Shown here: piece after piece, positions 24,304-36,371 of the stretch
How the letters are laid out: the number at the start of each line of letters is the position of its first letter
How positions within the stretch are numbered: the stretch's first letter is position 1
Assembly (NCBI RefSeq): GCF_035222485.1
Contig: NC_085922.1
Coordinates: 3,425,001 to 3,489,000 of the forward strand
Direction of reading: 5' to 3'
Origin: Podospora pseudoanserina
Lineage: Eukaryota; Ascomycota; Sordariomycetes; Sordariales; Podosporaceae
Length of the DNA: 64,000 nt
Program-made: the position numbers and the translations under genes
Notes under the pieces: model-generated
Databases searched by the model: none
What the model saw: only the letters and a program-made list of their open reading frames with translations
What the model was told of the DNA's origin: nothing

Positions 24304-24385
24304 CGACGTGGGCCTGATTCGAACAGACGCTCCCGAAGGAACAAGATTTCTAGTCTTGCGCGTTAGACCACTCCGCCACCACGCC
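24304..24385 (-). tRNA. tRNA-Ser (AGA)
   Basis: Minus strand, 82 nt. The acceptor stem is GGCGTGG/CCACGTC, discriminator G as in serine tRNAs. Anticodon stem CAAGA/TCTTG with loop CTAGAAA (anticodon AGA, read as IGA). The long variable arm (TTCCTTCGGGAGC) is class II. T arm GTCTG/CAGGC with TTCGAAT. No intron. Confidence 0.93.
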
Positions 24386-24912
24386 TCTTGTTTGATGAAG
24401 CTTGCTCCTAGAATACCGCCACATCACCAACCGGCCAAATGGCACAAACTGGCGGCAGCGAGGATATATGAAATCACTTTGGATTTTCCTTTCATCTTCA
24501 CAATATCAAGATTACACCAGCGGGAACAGACTGGGACGAAAAAGAAAAGCGAGGCCAAGCGAGTCGAGCACAACCATCAGTCACGACAGCTGCCTGAAAG
24601 GACCTTGTTCAGACCCAACGTCGTTCCTCATGTCGTCGCAACCGCGAAGCGCCCAGGGGCGAAGAGAAACTACTTCGCTGATAGAGGCGAGAAATGGGGT
24701 GATATATCAATTGTTCAATAACTTGCGTCCTCGTCGTAATAGTGAGCCACAGGCCTGAATGTGTTGACTGTTCTCTCTTATAAAGAGGGGACACCGACAC
24801 TGACAGCAGGCGGGTCTGCATAACAAGAGTAAGGAGAGGCACCGATTCATATGCAGCTCAAAATTTGCTTGAAACAGAAAATATAACCAAAACAAAAGCC
24901 TCTGAAATGCCC
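24386..24912. other. Spacer, tRNA-Ser to permease
   Basis: About 530 bp covering the permease 3' side. No supported gene. Confidence 0.4.
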
Positions 24913-27170
24913 TTAATACCCCTGCCCGTGACCCTGATACCCCTGTTGTTGGTTCTGGTTCAGCAGGTTCCCACTCCCACTCCCATAGTTGTTCCCAGTA
25001 GCATACCCCCCACCCCCATTCCCATAACTATTATCCACTGGCACCTCCCCCTCCCAGAACCCTCCCTGCTGCGGTCCCTCCGGCTTCCCGGACCCCCGAC
25101 CCTCTTCCTCATCCCCAGTCCAAACCCTCCACTTGAACCGAATGATCTCATAAATCTGCACCAGCTGCGGCTGCCCCTGAGCACCCCCTTGCTGCTGAGC
25201 TTGACCTTGCCCTTGTGATCCAGCCCAAAAGATAGGCGTCCTCACCACCTCCCACACAACTCCCTCTCTCACCCTCTTTTGCCACAGCCAAACCCTAAAG
25301 CCAACCCAGTAGAGTGCCGCCGCTACTAATACTGCCATGGCAGTCATCTGCGGCGCAAACCAATCCACCCTGTCACTCGAGTGAGCAATATATCTCTGCG
25401 CAGGATCATAGACCCAAATCGTGACAAGCGGCACAATGTTGGTAGCAGTAAAGATGACCGCCGCAATGACCCCCAAAACATGCGGAATGGGAGACTTGTA
25501 TCGCCAGTTTGATCCAGGCCACAAACGAAGATACAGCATCCCCACCCCAATACACGAAAACCAAATCACATCCAGGCCGTAAGCATACGCCATCAACAGA
25601 AGCGAATAACCCGGTAGATGCGAGAACACCACACTGTCAGTCGACAACATGGCGGCAAGGATTAGAACAGAAGTAACAGTCCAGTGCAACGCCAAAGCTG
25701 CAGCGGGTGACTTTTCCGTATGCAAGAACCCACCGGCTTGATGGTCTGGGATGCGTCTGAACCCATGGCGAAAGGTGAACTCATAGGAAGAAGCAAGATA
25801 AATGCTGCCAGGGAGAACACCTTCCTTGGCAACTTCTTGCTTGACACGGGCGGCGGTAAAAGTGAAAACAATGACGTTCCCGATAGCAGATAGGGCGCGT
25901 AGCGAGCCGCAGGCGGCCTTGATTTTGCTTTCAGCTACGCCAGACCCGACGGTGCGCTTGAAGAAATTGAAGGCAATGTCGAGGTCAGCTGTGAAGAGGT
26001 CTGCTTTGGGGATGTTGGCGGCCTTTGTAAGTGATTGTTAGCTTAAGAGAACAGAGCTGACGCCAAAAAAAGGAGAGGATATCCTACGTAGAGAATGGTG
26101 ATGGTCATAAAGAGGCAGCAAATAAACAGCACTCCGTAACCCGATGTTCGGGCAAAGTTCTTGTGCGGTGCCTTGATCTCAGCCAGAACCTATCATTTGT
26201 AAGTTATTACCTGGGTTTTGATAGCAGATTCAACAAGTTAAACATACGTAGTTGGCCTGATGAAATCCGCCAAAAGGGAAGATTGCGTAGATCATTGCCT
26301 CTGCATACTTGTAAACTCCCCATTGAGTGTTATCGGCTCTCTTCAAGGATGTGCTCGAATCAAAGTTGTCTCTTGCCACATCCAGATTTAGCCAACGAAG
26401 TCCGAAGATGACCATGATGACAAGCATAGTCACTTTAAGAGAGCCTAAAACATTGTTGAGACGGATACCCCATTTTCGAGACATGCTGTGGAGTAGACAA
26501 GAGAAGGTATTGACAGCCAAAGCAATGGCCACCATTCGGCCGGCTGTTTGGCTGGTGTCTGATGCTTGAAGGACGGCAGCAGCAAAAGCAATCGAGTTGG
26601 TCGCCGTGTTGCCAAAGACAAGGAAGGATACTCCGAACAGACATGTGGCCAGAAACCGAGGAAGCTTGAGGAAGTAGTTCAACTAAACTTTGTCAGCTAT
26701 TTGTTCAAAATAATCTCGTGAAGCGCAAGACTTACATAGGGCAGTTCACCTCCACTTCTTGGGGTTGAAATCTTTGTACCATCCGGTCTCTGCCACCTTG
26801 GGACTGTCAAGCCCAACTCGATATAGAGAATGATACCCGATAAGGCGACAGCAACACCGAAAAGCCACAGCAGTAGGGTAACGGCAACACTCTGGGTATT
26901 GTAGAAAATCTGCGACGAAGCGTTGAAGATTCCAGATCCGATCATGCGGTTGAATATCAGGCAGAGTACCGAGAAGCGACCCAGACTGTCTTTCTCTGAT
27001 GGGATCTCTTCGACAATGGCGTCATGGTCTTCTCTTGCTTCATAAAGAGCTTGTTGATCTTGGGGATCCAATCCTGGGGACCAGTCTGGGGCCTCTGGTG
27101 GAGGTTGAGCCTGATTGAAGCCAAATCCTATGCTCGGATCCGGCTCGGCCGTGGCTGTTTGTTGATACAT
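24913..27170 (-). CDS. Amino-acid permease, MUP1 (methionine) type
   Basis: APC-superfamily transporter of the plasma membrane, close to the MUP1/LAT group. Exons 27170-26736, 26682-26248, 26189-26088 and 26022-24913 give 693 residues; all introns have GTAAGT/GTATGT/GTAGGA donors and keep frame. The first membrane helix carries FNRMIGSGIFNASSQIFY, the signature GSGIF of the family. About 12 hydrophobic segments follow, e.g. VAVTLLLWLFGVAVALSGIILYIELGL and GYGVLFICCLFMTITILY. Homologues have about 560-600 residues; the extra length is a Gln/Gly/Tyr-rich cytosolic tail (NQNQQQGYQGHGQGY) and an acidic N-terminus (EAREDHDAIVEEIPSEKDS), both likely to be sites of arrestin/Rsp5 regulation, which is inference. 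Substrate is not proven by sequence. Confidence 0.9.
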
Positions 27171-28025
27171 GGTGTAATACTGCTATATCAAAGGTAAAGC
27201 CACCACCATGGTAGACTTGAGTCGTGATATGTTGTCGAGAATCAGGGTGAACGGATCTTGGGAATCTGGGGTACCCAGAGCTTATGGGAGACAGGACATC
27301 GTCTCAGCTCTTCTTCTTGGATGCGGGGGAGCTCAGTCTTGTTCACTTCCAGTGGTCTCTCAGAGCCTTGTCTGGTCACCAGAGCAAAACTCGCCATGCC
27401 CGCCATAGACACCGAGAGAGCACAGGCATGGGCTGCCTCCTGCATGATGTGATAGCAAATGAGCCACTGTGTTTTAGAATTATTGACTAACACCGGGAGC
27501 CGATTGGACTCAGTGCAGACGAGCGATGCCATGATGAGAAGTGAAGCGGGATTTCCTGGTTCTAGACCTTCAGCTGAAGCCAGCAGAGCTGCACCGTCCA
27601 GTGCTTTCAGCCACCCGCATCGGTAGGCGCATCTGGAACCCGGTGACCGAATTAATTTTGAAAGCCTCCGAGGGAATCTGCCTTGCGACGCTGCAAGTTG
27701 CTGTCTGTGCCTGGGCCGATGCGTGCGCCTCCTGCGATATTCGATTGATGTTAAGCGGATTCTTTAGATTTCCAGGGCGGACGACGGAAAATGCCATGTT
27801 TACGTTAACAAGGCTCCAGGTGAGCAATGCCGGGAAGGAAAGAATGCGGGGTGCGTCTCTTCCCTCTTTCGTCTCCTCGTCCTTTCCTCTCTGCTTTCCC
27901 GCTCCACTGAAGGGCTAGGGCCGTTTAACTGAGCCCCTCCCACCTGCCCATCTTGTCTATGCTCCCCACACCTATGGACCTGTCTTTGATCTGTCTGCAT
28001 TCCGTGCCTCGATCCATGCGGAGCG
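27171..28025. other. Divergent promoter region
   Basis: About 850 bp between the permease and the gene at 28026. No supported gene; frames here lack protein-like composition. Confidence 0.4.
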
Positions 28026-30829
28026 ATGTCGCTGCCCTTTGAGATATCGCAGATTCACGGTGCTCTTGCTCTCGCCTACAGGGTTATTGAGATTGGATGG
28101 AGTGACATCCATGACGCTCACGAACAATACCTCGAGTTCGGACAGGACATCAAGGACCTGAGAATCAGTCTTCTCAACCTCGCTGGCGCCATTGACCAAG
28201 CCGATCGTGGTTCACTCCTCAACAATAGACCGACTACCGCTGCTGCCAACAACTTCCACCATGTGCTCGGCAATTTCACCGGCGTCCTTGAGGAGTGCTT
28301 ACGACTCTTCGAACGTCATTCTACATATGGCCGCAACCGAGGCCCGATCTACAACTGGCGATGGTTTCTCCTCGTCAAGGACGAGGTCATGATGCTGAGG
28401 GAGCGTATTGCTTTCTTGAACATAAAACTTTCAGTAGCCTTCAAGGCTCTAGAAATGTATGCCTCCTTGTTTTTATGTTGCTACTTTGAGCAGTGCTGAC
28501 TGAACCCCAGTGAGACCAGTGATGGCACTCGGAGGCTGATTGTAGGGGTTGGCGAGCTACTCCTACAACGTTTTGACTTACTTGAGGCGAGACTATCGGT
28601 AATGCTCGGCCAGCCCCGGCCAGCCGAGCCGGAGCGGGTTCTTGAAATTCCACAGCCCTTGGAGGATTTGTTGGTGGCCATTGCCATCTCGAAACACGGA
28701 AGTCTAAGCAGCATGCCCCTCGCACAAGGCATAGATGAAACCATCTTCTATCTCGATAGGGCCACATGCTGGCACGCCAGGAGAAGAGTCGAGCAACCTG
28801 CCGAGCAGATCCTGGTATCGCAGATTGCCAACATGATCCGAGCTTACTGGACACTTCAGGCCACTAGGTCGGGCAATGAATGCATGGAAGTCTCCTCCAG
28901 GGCGACTATTGATGACTTGGAGGCACACTTTCCGCGTCTTGGCATGACGGTGCAGAGATATCTGCACAAGCTAGGAGAGGTAGGCGCCTGTCATTCATGA
29001 TCTTGAACACTCCCCAGTCTAACCATATATTAGAGGATATTCGATGCTCATGATGCACTGGCTCAGAATGGAAGTCAGGTTCCAACCTGGGCTCAGGTGC
29101 AAGAGGCTTTACACAGGGAACAGCATAGCTGGGATGAGCATTGTGGTTGGAGGCCACCACAGTATGACGAGAACGATCCCAGGAGGGGCGAGAAGATCTT
29201 CACCTGGTATGTTGAGACCTAAGAACCTGTACTGCGTGTTACTAACTTGTACCAGTCGTTTGCAAGATCACAATACTGCCGAGCAATATCTGGAGATATG
29301 GCAACACGACGCAAAGAATAACCAGCAACTGACAATGATCACATGTGTAGCCAACAGAGACACAGTCTACCAGGTCGACCGCACAAGTCTCATGGTGATA
29401 CCATCGGATGATTCGCTGGTTCAAGGCAACGACTTTTATTCCATAATCATAAATCCCAGCCACCTGGGTGGACAAGCTGGCTTTAGGTTGGCGTTTCACA
29501 CCAAGGGCGCCCTCTTCGACTTGCAGCAATTCTTTACCGGTTACAGAGTGGTTGATGATCTTTTTGGAGCCAAGATAATTCTGCAGCAAGCAGAAGGGGT
29601 CCTGCGAGGAACACAACGACGAAGCACAGGACGGGTGCAGCTATGGTCTTCGACTGTTAGACCGACTGGCCGAGCCTTGCCAAAAGAAATTCTGACCTCC
29701 TCCACCAGCACCTTGAGAAATCTACCTGGCATGGGTTTCAACCCGAGCACACCGCCACCAGTTTTGCCTCCATTGGATTCTTTCTCGAGGCTGACCCTGT
29801 CACAAGAGCCTGCCCTAACCCCCGCAACTAGTCCAACCAGTTCCAGCCAGAGTGTTGAGACACCGCCCCCGATCATGTCTTCATTCCGGCAAACGCCTTT
29901 CCCTAACAGCAACAACAGATTCTCAGGAAACAGCTGCAATTCCAACTCCCCCTGGCAACATCCCATGCTCCTGGCTCAAGTCGGTGGGGCAACTCAGTCA
30001 TCGCCCGTTCCTCAACGCTATTCAACTCAGAGTGACGATTTTCAAACCACGTTAACCTCCCCCGTTTCGCCGGTCCAGAGGTCCAATGCAAACACCAACC
30101 GCCCGCTTCCGCGGCGCCCATCAGTCGCATTTTCCGTAACATCTCAATCTTCAGCGGTCTCCGTCGCAAGCACCACCCAGTCTGCTGCTATGATTCAAGT
30201 GGGACCTCGAGGAACCATGGGATGCATCATTCAGGCTCCTGAGCCACCTCGCTTGGTGCTCTTCATCAGAGGAAGAACATCAGCAGAGCCAAGTAGTCTG
30301 CTGGCCATTGACAGTATGTTTCCTTCCGGTTTTACTTTCTAGCTTCAGCTGATATGAGCAGTCAATTCAAATATTCGAATCAACCCGGACCTCTGCAAAT
30401 GCCGCCAGGGACGGTCTGAACATCCTCAAGCACGCCAACAAGCAGCTCCATCACAGTGCTGCCAAGTCGTGCTTCAGCCTGCGGGAGGACGAGACAAAAT
30501 CTATGCCAAGGAGACAGCCGCTCCCGAAGACACGAAAAGTGTCAACAATAAGAAGAAGAACAACGGGGGTGGGACAGAAGGGGCCTCAACGTGGAATCTG
30601 GCCAGTGCTGGCAGGTTTCAACAGTACAATGATTTGAGCAAGGGTGGTATGAAGCAGGTCAAGAAATTGAAGCTTGTGACTATTGAGTTTGGCAGTGTCC
30701 AAGGTATGTGTGCTTCTGTGTCTGTTACAACTTGCAACTTGAAGTATCTGACATGATTTAGCTCGGCAGCGGTTCGTTACAAACTTTAACGACTTGAAGG
30801 AGCTGTACTCGAAGTATGCGGTGGTATGA
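28026..30829 (+). CDS. Large uncharacterised fungal protein, N-terminal helical domain
   Basis: Six exons: 28026-28456, 28511-28979, 29034-29206, 29256-30313, 30362-30703 and 30762-30829, giving 846 residues; every junction keeps frame. Residues 1-200 are helical, with FEISQIHGALALAYRVIEIG and MMLRERIAFLNIKLSVAF, like the N-terminal domains found in many fungal signalling and NLR-related proteins; I cannot assign it firmly. The middle is soluble alpha/beta. Residues 550-690 are Pro/Ser/Thr-rich and disordered. The C-terminus has a Cys cluster (LCKCRQG, CCQVV), a Lys/Asn-rich loop and ends FVTNFNDLKELYSKYAVV, a tail I recall from a widespread family of unstudied ascomycete proteins. No signal peptide or membrane helix. 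Function unknown. Confidence 0.8.
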
Positions 30830-31305
30830 TTAGATGTTTTAGCTTATACACGACAGTGATGGATATACCCGGTTTTGTGTTGGCGTTCTGTGTAAAAATT
30901 TGATTTATACAAATGCTGTTTTTGTGTACGAGAGAGCAAGTCACGGTGGCCTGTGCATGGTGTGTACAATACAATTGAAGCCTTATTTCAAAAAGTAAAC
31001 TCTATTTCATTACACATGGGTTCATAGTGCATGTCTTTTCCAAAGCCCTTTATGACTTGGCAGCCGGGGTAATGCTCCTCCGATATTACCTACCCTGCAT
31101 CCAACCATACGTCGTGCAGCGTCTGCCTAAGTAGTGAGTAGCAGGCCACCATTCAGAGCCGGCTCTTATGTTGATACCAAAATATGTCAAGTTCCATCAA
31201 CCTTAAATCGACATCTCTTCCATCCCTCCCGCCCCCCATCTTCAATTCCGTCACATCATCACCCTTCACACGTTGAACCAAACAACATCCCTCCACCTAC
31301 CCACC
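30830..31305. other. Intergenic
   Basis: About 480 bp between two genes on the same strand; no gene seen. Confidence 0.4.
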
Positions 31306-31875
31306 ATGCCCCGCAAAGTCCGGTACAACCTCGCCGCCTCGCTCGACGGCTTCATAGCCACCCCCACCGGCTCCTACAGCTGGATCGTCGACGACAAGAC
31401 GATTGATTTCGATAGCCTGTACGCCCAGTTCGGCTGCTTTGTCATGGGCCGGACAACACACGAGGCATATCTTGCCATGGACCCCGCAGAGAACCCGTTG
31501 CGGGCTTACTACAAAACAGGGAGCGTGGTTGTTGTTGGCGACACCCTGGATCGAGATCTGGAGACACAGGTTGAGGTTGTGAAGCTAGGGGAGGTGGAGT
31601 CTTTTGTCAGGGCGCTCAAGGGGAGGGAGGGGGGAAAGGATGGTGATATCTGGCTCATGGGTGGGGGCAAGTTGGCGGGGGAGATGCTGAGGTTGGGACT
31701 GGTTGACACGGTGGAGGTGGCGGTTATGCCGGTGTTGCTGGGGGAGGGGGTGAAGATGTTTGAGGGAAAGGGAAGAGAGGATGGGTGGAGGTTGGAGTTG
31801 AGGGGATGTGAGAGGAAAGAGACGGGGATTTTGATGCTGGAGTATGATGTTCTTTATAAGGAGCCCTGGAGATGA
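31306..31875 (+). CDS. RibD C-terminal / DHFR-like reductase
   Basis: Single exon, 189 residues. MPRKVRYNLAASLDGFIA at the start, FVMGRTTHEAYLAM, VVVGDTL, and IWLMGGGKLAGEMLRLGLVD form the Rossmann-like fold of the RibD_C/dihydrofolate reductase superfamily (YyaP/YwjB-like). The start ATG is in a CCACC context. Members reduce pterin- or flavin-pathway intermediates with NADPH, but many small fungal copies are unassigned, so I call only the fold. It lies 117 bp from the end of the convergent mannosyltransferase gene. Confidence 0.88.
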   Translation: MPRKVRYNLAASLDGFIATPTGSYSWIVDDKTIDFDSLYAQFGCFVMGRTTHEAYLAMDPAENPLRAYYKTGSVVVVGDTLDRDLETQVEVVKLGEVESFVRALKGREGGKDGDIWLMGGGKLAGEMLRLGLVDTVEVAVMPVLLGEGVKMFEGKGREDGWRLELRGCERKETGILMLEYDVLYKEPWR

Positions 31876-31992
31876 TGACAAGGAGTGAATTTCGGGAGGT
31901 ATCATTCTAGATATCAAAGAACGCCCTTGATCCAGCCTTTTTCTCTTATACAACCTCTATCCAAGAGCTGAAGAAACGGCACCAGATCAGCC

Positions 31993-33455
31993 CTACATCA
32001 CATATCTCCCCTCCTCATCAAACCCAACCGAATACGGCCACCTCCTCCTCCTCAAATCCCACCAACTAGGCCTCACATACGCCGCCGGCCTCTGCAACTT
32101 CTCCAGACAAATCCCCCTATTATTCCTCCTCCTCCAGTCTCCCTTCTTCCCCAACCCGCACTCACACCTACACCCATGGCCCCCTTCCTGCTCCTCACCC
32201 ATCCCCTTCGGTGCCTTGCCAATCATCTCATTATCCAAAAGCTGCTTCCCCTTGGCATTCTGAGGACACTGCCAAAAAGGCTCATGATAATACCCAACAT
32301 CACTAAAATGATGCATCTCCTCCGCCCCAAGCAGCAAGTGCACCGCCAGCGAGTGAATCGGCGCATCTCCCCACCTCTCCCGGTAAAAACCCCCCGTTTT
32401 ATCCAAATGTCTAAACAGTTTCTGGTATTGTTCCCCTCTGAAGAAATCCAAGTCTGCAATTTCAAAGTTGGACCAATAGTGACACAAATTCCACTTCTCG
32501 CCCTTGATGTCGTAGTGTTCTCGACGGAGGACCTTCCCAAGCAGCCAGCGGATGGGCGCCGGTTTCAGCAGCCAGTTCGTCTCCTCGTCAATCATGGCTT
32601 TCCAGTTGGGGTGCATGGGGATGTTGTTTTGCGTTCGGAACTCGTCGACGGTTCGGAATAACGAGGGGCACGTGTTGGGTTCCTCCCAGAGGGCGACAGT
32701 GTAGCCGTATTTTTTGCCGCGGTCGGCCATCATGACGAAGGGGTCGTAGGTGAGGGAGCAGCCGTAGCTGACGCCTGGCTCGAGGCGCCAGTAGTATTTG
32801 TATTCTTTCAGGGCGTCGAGGTTGTAGAATTCACTGTTGACACATGACGTTAGTTTCGAGCCATCTCGTGAGAAGAGAGAGTGAAAACACACCCAGAATA
32901 AAACCGACACATATGATGATACCCCTCAATCTCCCCCTTATACACCCCCTCTTCCTTCTGCTTCCTCAAATACTCCCCCACCACCTCCTCCGTCAACCCC
33001 GCAGTCGGTCCCCATATCCCCTCGGGTATGACCTCAAACCTCACCTCTCCACTCACAACCTCCTTCATCCCCCTGACAAACTCCTCGCTCCAGGGCTCAT
33101 TGTTCAGAAACAGCACCGGGTAGTTGAACCACTTGTTAAACCTCTCCTCCACATTCTCCACCGTCTTCCTCGCCTCCTTGAGCTCGCTGTTCCTCGCCAG
33201 CATAACCAGCACCGCGCTCTCCCGCGGCCGCGTCACCAGCTTGGAAACATCCTGACATCCAATCGAGAACGGCTCGTCAAGATTATGATGTTCGGCCGGT
33301 CGGGGGATCGACAGCGACACCTGGCTGTGGTAGAAGGCCTCGAGGACGGAGAGCAGGAGTATCAGCGCCGAGAGTCTGAACACGAGGTTCACGCGACGGG
33401 AGCGGGGCAGGCGGCGCGGTATGGCTTGGAGGGAAGGATGGAGGAGAAATTTCAT
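31993..33455 (-). CDS. Alpha-1,2-mannosyltransferase, KTR/KRE2 family (GT15)
   Basis: Golgi type II enzyme that adds mannose to O- and N-linked glycans. Exons 33455-32893 and 32833-31993 give 467 residues, with an intron GTGTGT...CAACAG. A membrane anchor is at about residues 20-37 (LVFRLSALILLLSVLEAFY) after a basic stretch. Family motifs: SAVLVMLARNSEL, YPVLFLNNEPW, YHHMCRFYSG, EPGVSYGCSLTYDPF, CHYWSNFEIADLDFFR, GGFYRERWGDAPIHSLA and GYYHEPFWQCP. The C-terminus is unusually basic (RRRNNR, DLRRRRWPYS). The start is the first ATG of the frame, just before the anchor. Confidence 0.95.
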
Positions 33456-33889
33456 CGTTTTGGGCGGAGGCGACGGTTGTGGTGGTGCTGTCGCGGGGTC
33501 ATCTTGGGAGAGGGATGTTGTAGAGTTCAAAAGGTTCAAAACGCGAGAAAGTTGGAATGGGGATTGGGGATGACGATGGGTGGAGCTAGACAGGGGCTTC
33601 GGCTCCGTTTGCAGGGGTCATCAACAGCGTATCATTGGGGGCCTTGGGGCCAAGATGGTGAGATGGGTCCAAGTGGTGCCAAGGGGGTGATTTGGGGTGG
33701 TAACCCTAACCCAGGCTTGGAACTGCTTATCCTACGACTTGACCAATCTTGCTTCAATCGTTCAGGGAGGCATAATAGGAGCCTGCAACGCCGGGGAAAC
33801 AGAGAAACTGCAGTGAATAGATGATGATGTCTGAAGGGTTTCTCAAGCATCTTTTAAGGCCTCTTTGCTATCATCACCCAGGCCTCGCC
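33456..33889. other. Intergenic at the edge of the accessory island
   Basis: About 430 bp between the start of the mannosyltransferase gene and the NLR remnant; nothing assigned. Confidence 0.4.
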
Positions 33890-35345
33890 TCACACAGCAA
33901 CCAGCAGCACCTTCTCATCAAACTCCATACACCCATTCACCCACACCAACTGTGACCCCACCGCAATAGTCATCAAACCCTTCGACACAATCCCAATCAC
34001 AGGTATGTTATCCCCCGTGTGCCACGTCGGCGGAATAAAAAAGTGCCTCGAATAATGTGTCGTTTCCCCCAGATTCTTCACACTCATCGAACACACCCAC
34101 TGCTTCGTGTCAAGAAAAAACAAAGTCGACCGAAGGATCCCGACAAACCTGAGTACCTCGACATTCTCAAATGCCCGATGTTGGAGCGCCGTTACCTCCT
34201 GCTGAACACCGCCTGCAAATTTTGCCGTGTCTAGCACAGCAAAGCCATTAGATGCTCCTTGTCATTGCCCGCATGTTTTGAGAACATAGTATCGAGATTT
34301 CGGATGTGAGACCCACGAGTCTGAGAGACCGAGAAATGGGCAAAGTGCTTCTGGGATTTCGAGGCTGACGGGTTCGCCTAGCTGGCTAATAGAAGACCAG
34401 TCAAAAAGGTGTGTCGTTCCGTTTCCGTGTATGGCGAGCAAGCGGTCGGTGTCGGATGGGTCAGTTCCCCAAAAAGCGCCTAGTTCGACGGTTTGGACTA
34501 CCTCGTGATCGTCCATGTCGTCGTCAGTAGCATCCCCATACTTGTCGGTGCGCACTTCGTCACCAGTCGCCCCATCATCTTCCAGCCGAGCCTGAGGATG
34601 ACAGAAATCAGCCTGGCTCTATTCTCGTAGGCAATCAGTAGCCGTGTGCCATCAGGGTTGAGGATTCCTTGACGAGAGGAGACCCATGCTTGGAAAACAT
34701 CGTTGCTGGTCAATCACTGGCACGAACCACGGTGCTGCTTCTCGTTGAGGGCAAGATTGACTCTGGCCGTTTCTCAATCCGAAGAAGTGAGGAGATCTGT
34801 TTCATCTGTGACCGATGCAGATTTGTCGGTTAGTCCCAGGCTGTTGAAACGTGTTTAGTCAACGTCTAAACCATCATCATTTCTGAAAGTGACCACCTAC
34901 TCTTTAATTCCAGTTGCTTGATGGTGGAAAGGAAAGAATTACATAAGACCAAGTAATTTGGACTAGTGGGGCTGTCAAATTTGCAGAGATGGCGGTGGTC
35001 GGCCTCCATGTATCGAACATGCTCTCCAGGAAGCCCTTTAGCGTCAGAGTTAGACAACAATCAGCTTGAAAGTGGTCGGATGTGCAACCAACCGAGAACA
35101 GCAGATTCCTTTTCCACAACAAGGCCAAAGCTCATCGGAACGCTTTCGAAAAAGGACCATATTTGTATTCTGTTGCAGACATGGCGGAATTCGTCGTTCA
35201 GGTGCTATTACCATAGGTTAGGCAGTGGCCAAAAATGCTGAGAAAATAAGGGACGGACATACATCAATGGTCCGGTTTCCAGGAACAAGATCGTCAATGA
35301 AGGATTTTGTTCCGTTACCCGCTACATACCTGTATAGTCACCCGA
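33890..35345 (-). pseudogene. Decayed SesB-type NLR remnant
   Basis: Minus strand. The 5' part (about 35329-34866) keeps coding exons of the alpha/beta-hydrolase-like SesB N-terminal domain: SFIDDLVPGNRTID, then HLNDEFRHVCNRIQIWSFFES, then KESAVLG, then EADHRHLCKFDSPTSPNY, joined by introns with intact splice sites (35262-35205, 35092-35036). The 3' part (about 34713-33890) encodes a receptor C-terminus: WVSSRQGILNPDGTRLLIA, LGAFWGTDPSD, LFFLDTKQWVCSMSV. No nucleotide-binding domain remains between them, and the 3' part shows at least one frame change and one in-frame stop. The catalytic Ser (GHSxG) side would lie upstream of 35345 and is gone; an LTR relic begins about 100 bp further on. Such architectures are fungal incompatibility/immune receptors. 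I judge it dead. Confidence 0.7.
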
Positions 35346-35445
35346 CAACATTTTTTGGCTCAGTTCGTATTAGTCTCAGAAGCTGAGCAAAGAGTGAGCG
35401 CAGTGAGCATCGCCCTGAGCCGAAGTGGGTCCGAGGACGGCTCGG

Positions 35446-35781
35446 TGTGACTATCCCCTATCCAGAACCTCTGAAAGAGACACAGTTGAAGGTAACTTCT
35501 AAATGATAGATCGGTGCAGCCAAAAGGTGCACAACAATAGGCTTGTCTCAGTCGCACTTGTAAGCTTGTACTAGAACTTGTATTTCTCCATCAATCCGTG
35601 AGTTTATATACTGCAAATGCGACCAAAAAGACTCTGCATCTCGCTGCCGTGAGATCTGTTGGTAGCTCTTTAAGCTACGTCTTGACAATAGAGCCTGTCT
35701 GTACCAGGCGCAATAGAGCGTAGACTGTAGCTTAGCTGAATACCACTACGATTGACCTGTCAACCTGTGCTATCCGTGACA
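35446..35781 (+). mobile_element. Solo LTR (copy A)
   Basis: Starts TGTGAC and ends GTGACA. Its first ~130 bp match the LTR at 42615-43062 (shared AGAACCTCTGAAAG, GAAGGTAACTTCT, GTGCACAACAAT). It sits beside the truncated end of the SesB remnant. Old, diverged fossil. Confidence 0.7.
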
Positions 35782-36371
35782 AGGATGATGACATGAAATC
35801 CCAGCCTTCTGCTAAAGCCGGAAACGTCTTTTTTCATTTTGCCTGTGTAGGCAGCGATGTTCTGCCTTTGCTGGAGCTAGAAACAGGTTCTACGTTTTAA
35901 CCTGGGCAACAAGGCATAGGGAACCGCTGCCTTTATTGAAGCCATAAATAGCTTCTAATGGCGATACACAATAAGTCTGTAGGTGATTGTGGATGAAACT
36001 ACACTTCCGGATTCTTAAGGCTATTTCCCTCGTGGATTCTCTTCTTCTTTGGAAGCATCATCCGCTGCAACATGAGAGTGTCAAGGAGTGTGACGAACCG
36101 ATGATCAGAACCTCTGAGAGCGATACTGGGTTGATGTCACACGTAGCCACCAACAGGCCTTGGCTACGACCAACAGCACAGTAAACTCCAAGTCCTGGGC
36201 CAGTTGTTGGAAAGTGAAGCGAGCAAATAAGCCACAGGCGGCATGGGCAGACCTATTATTGATTAGGTCATGTGTATTGAGATGGGGCTAAATGCAAGGA
36301 GATGATAGTAAGAAGAAAACTTCTTAAGACCGTGGCTAACTGCAGTTTCCAGTTACGTAGGAAAACCAACA
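35782..36371. other. Gap with LTR fragment, no gene
   Basis: About 590 bp between LTR copy A and the helical-domain gene. It contains the short LTR-like piece listed separately; nothing else recognised. Confidence 0.4.
36089..36140 (+). mobile_element. LTR fragment (copy B)
   Basis: About 50 bp (TGTGACGAACC... AGAACCTCTGA) match the start of the same LTR family; the rest has diverged. Confidence 0.5.

Noticed and set aside
32844-33824. 326-residue open frame on the plus strand
   Set aside because: Antisense to the mannosyltransferase gene; the minus strand has the conserved GT15 motifs.
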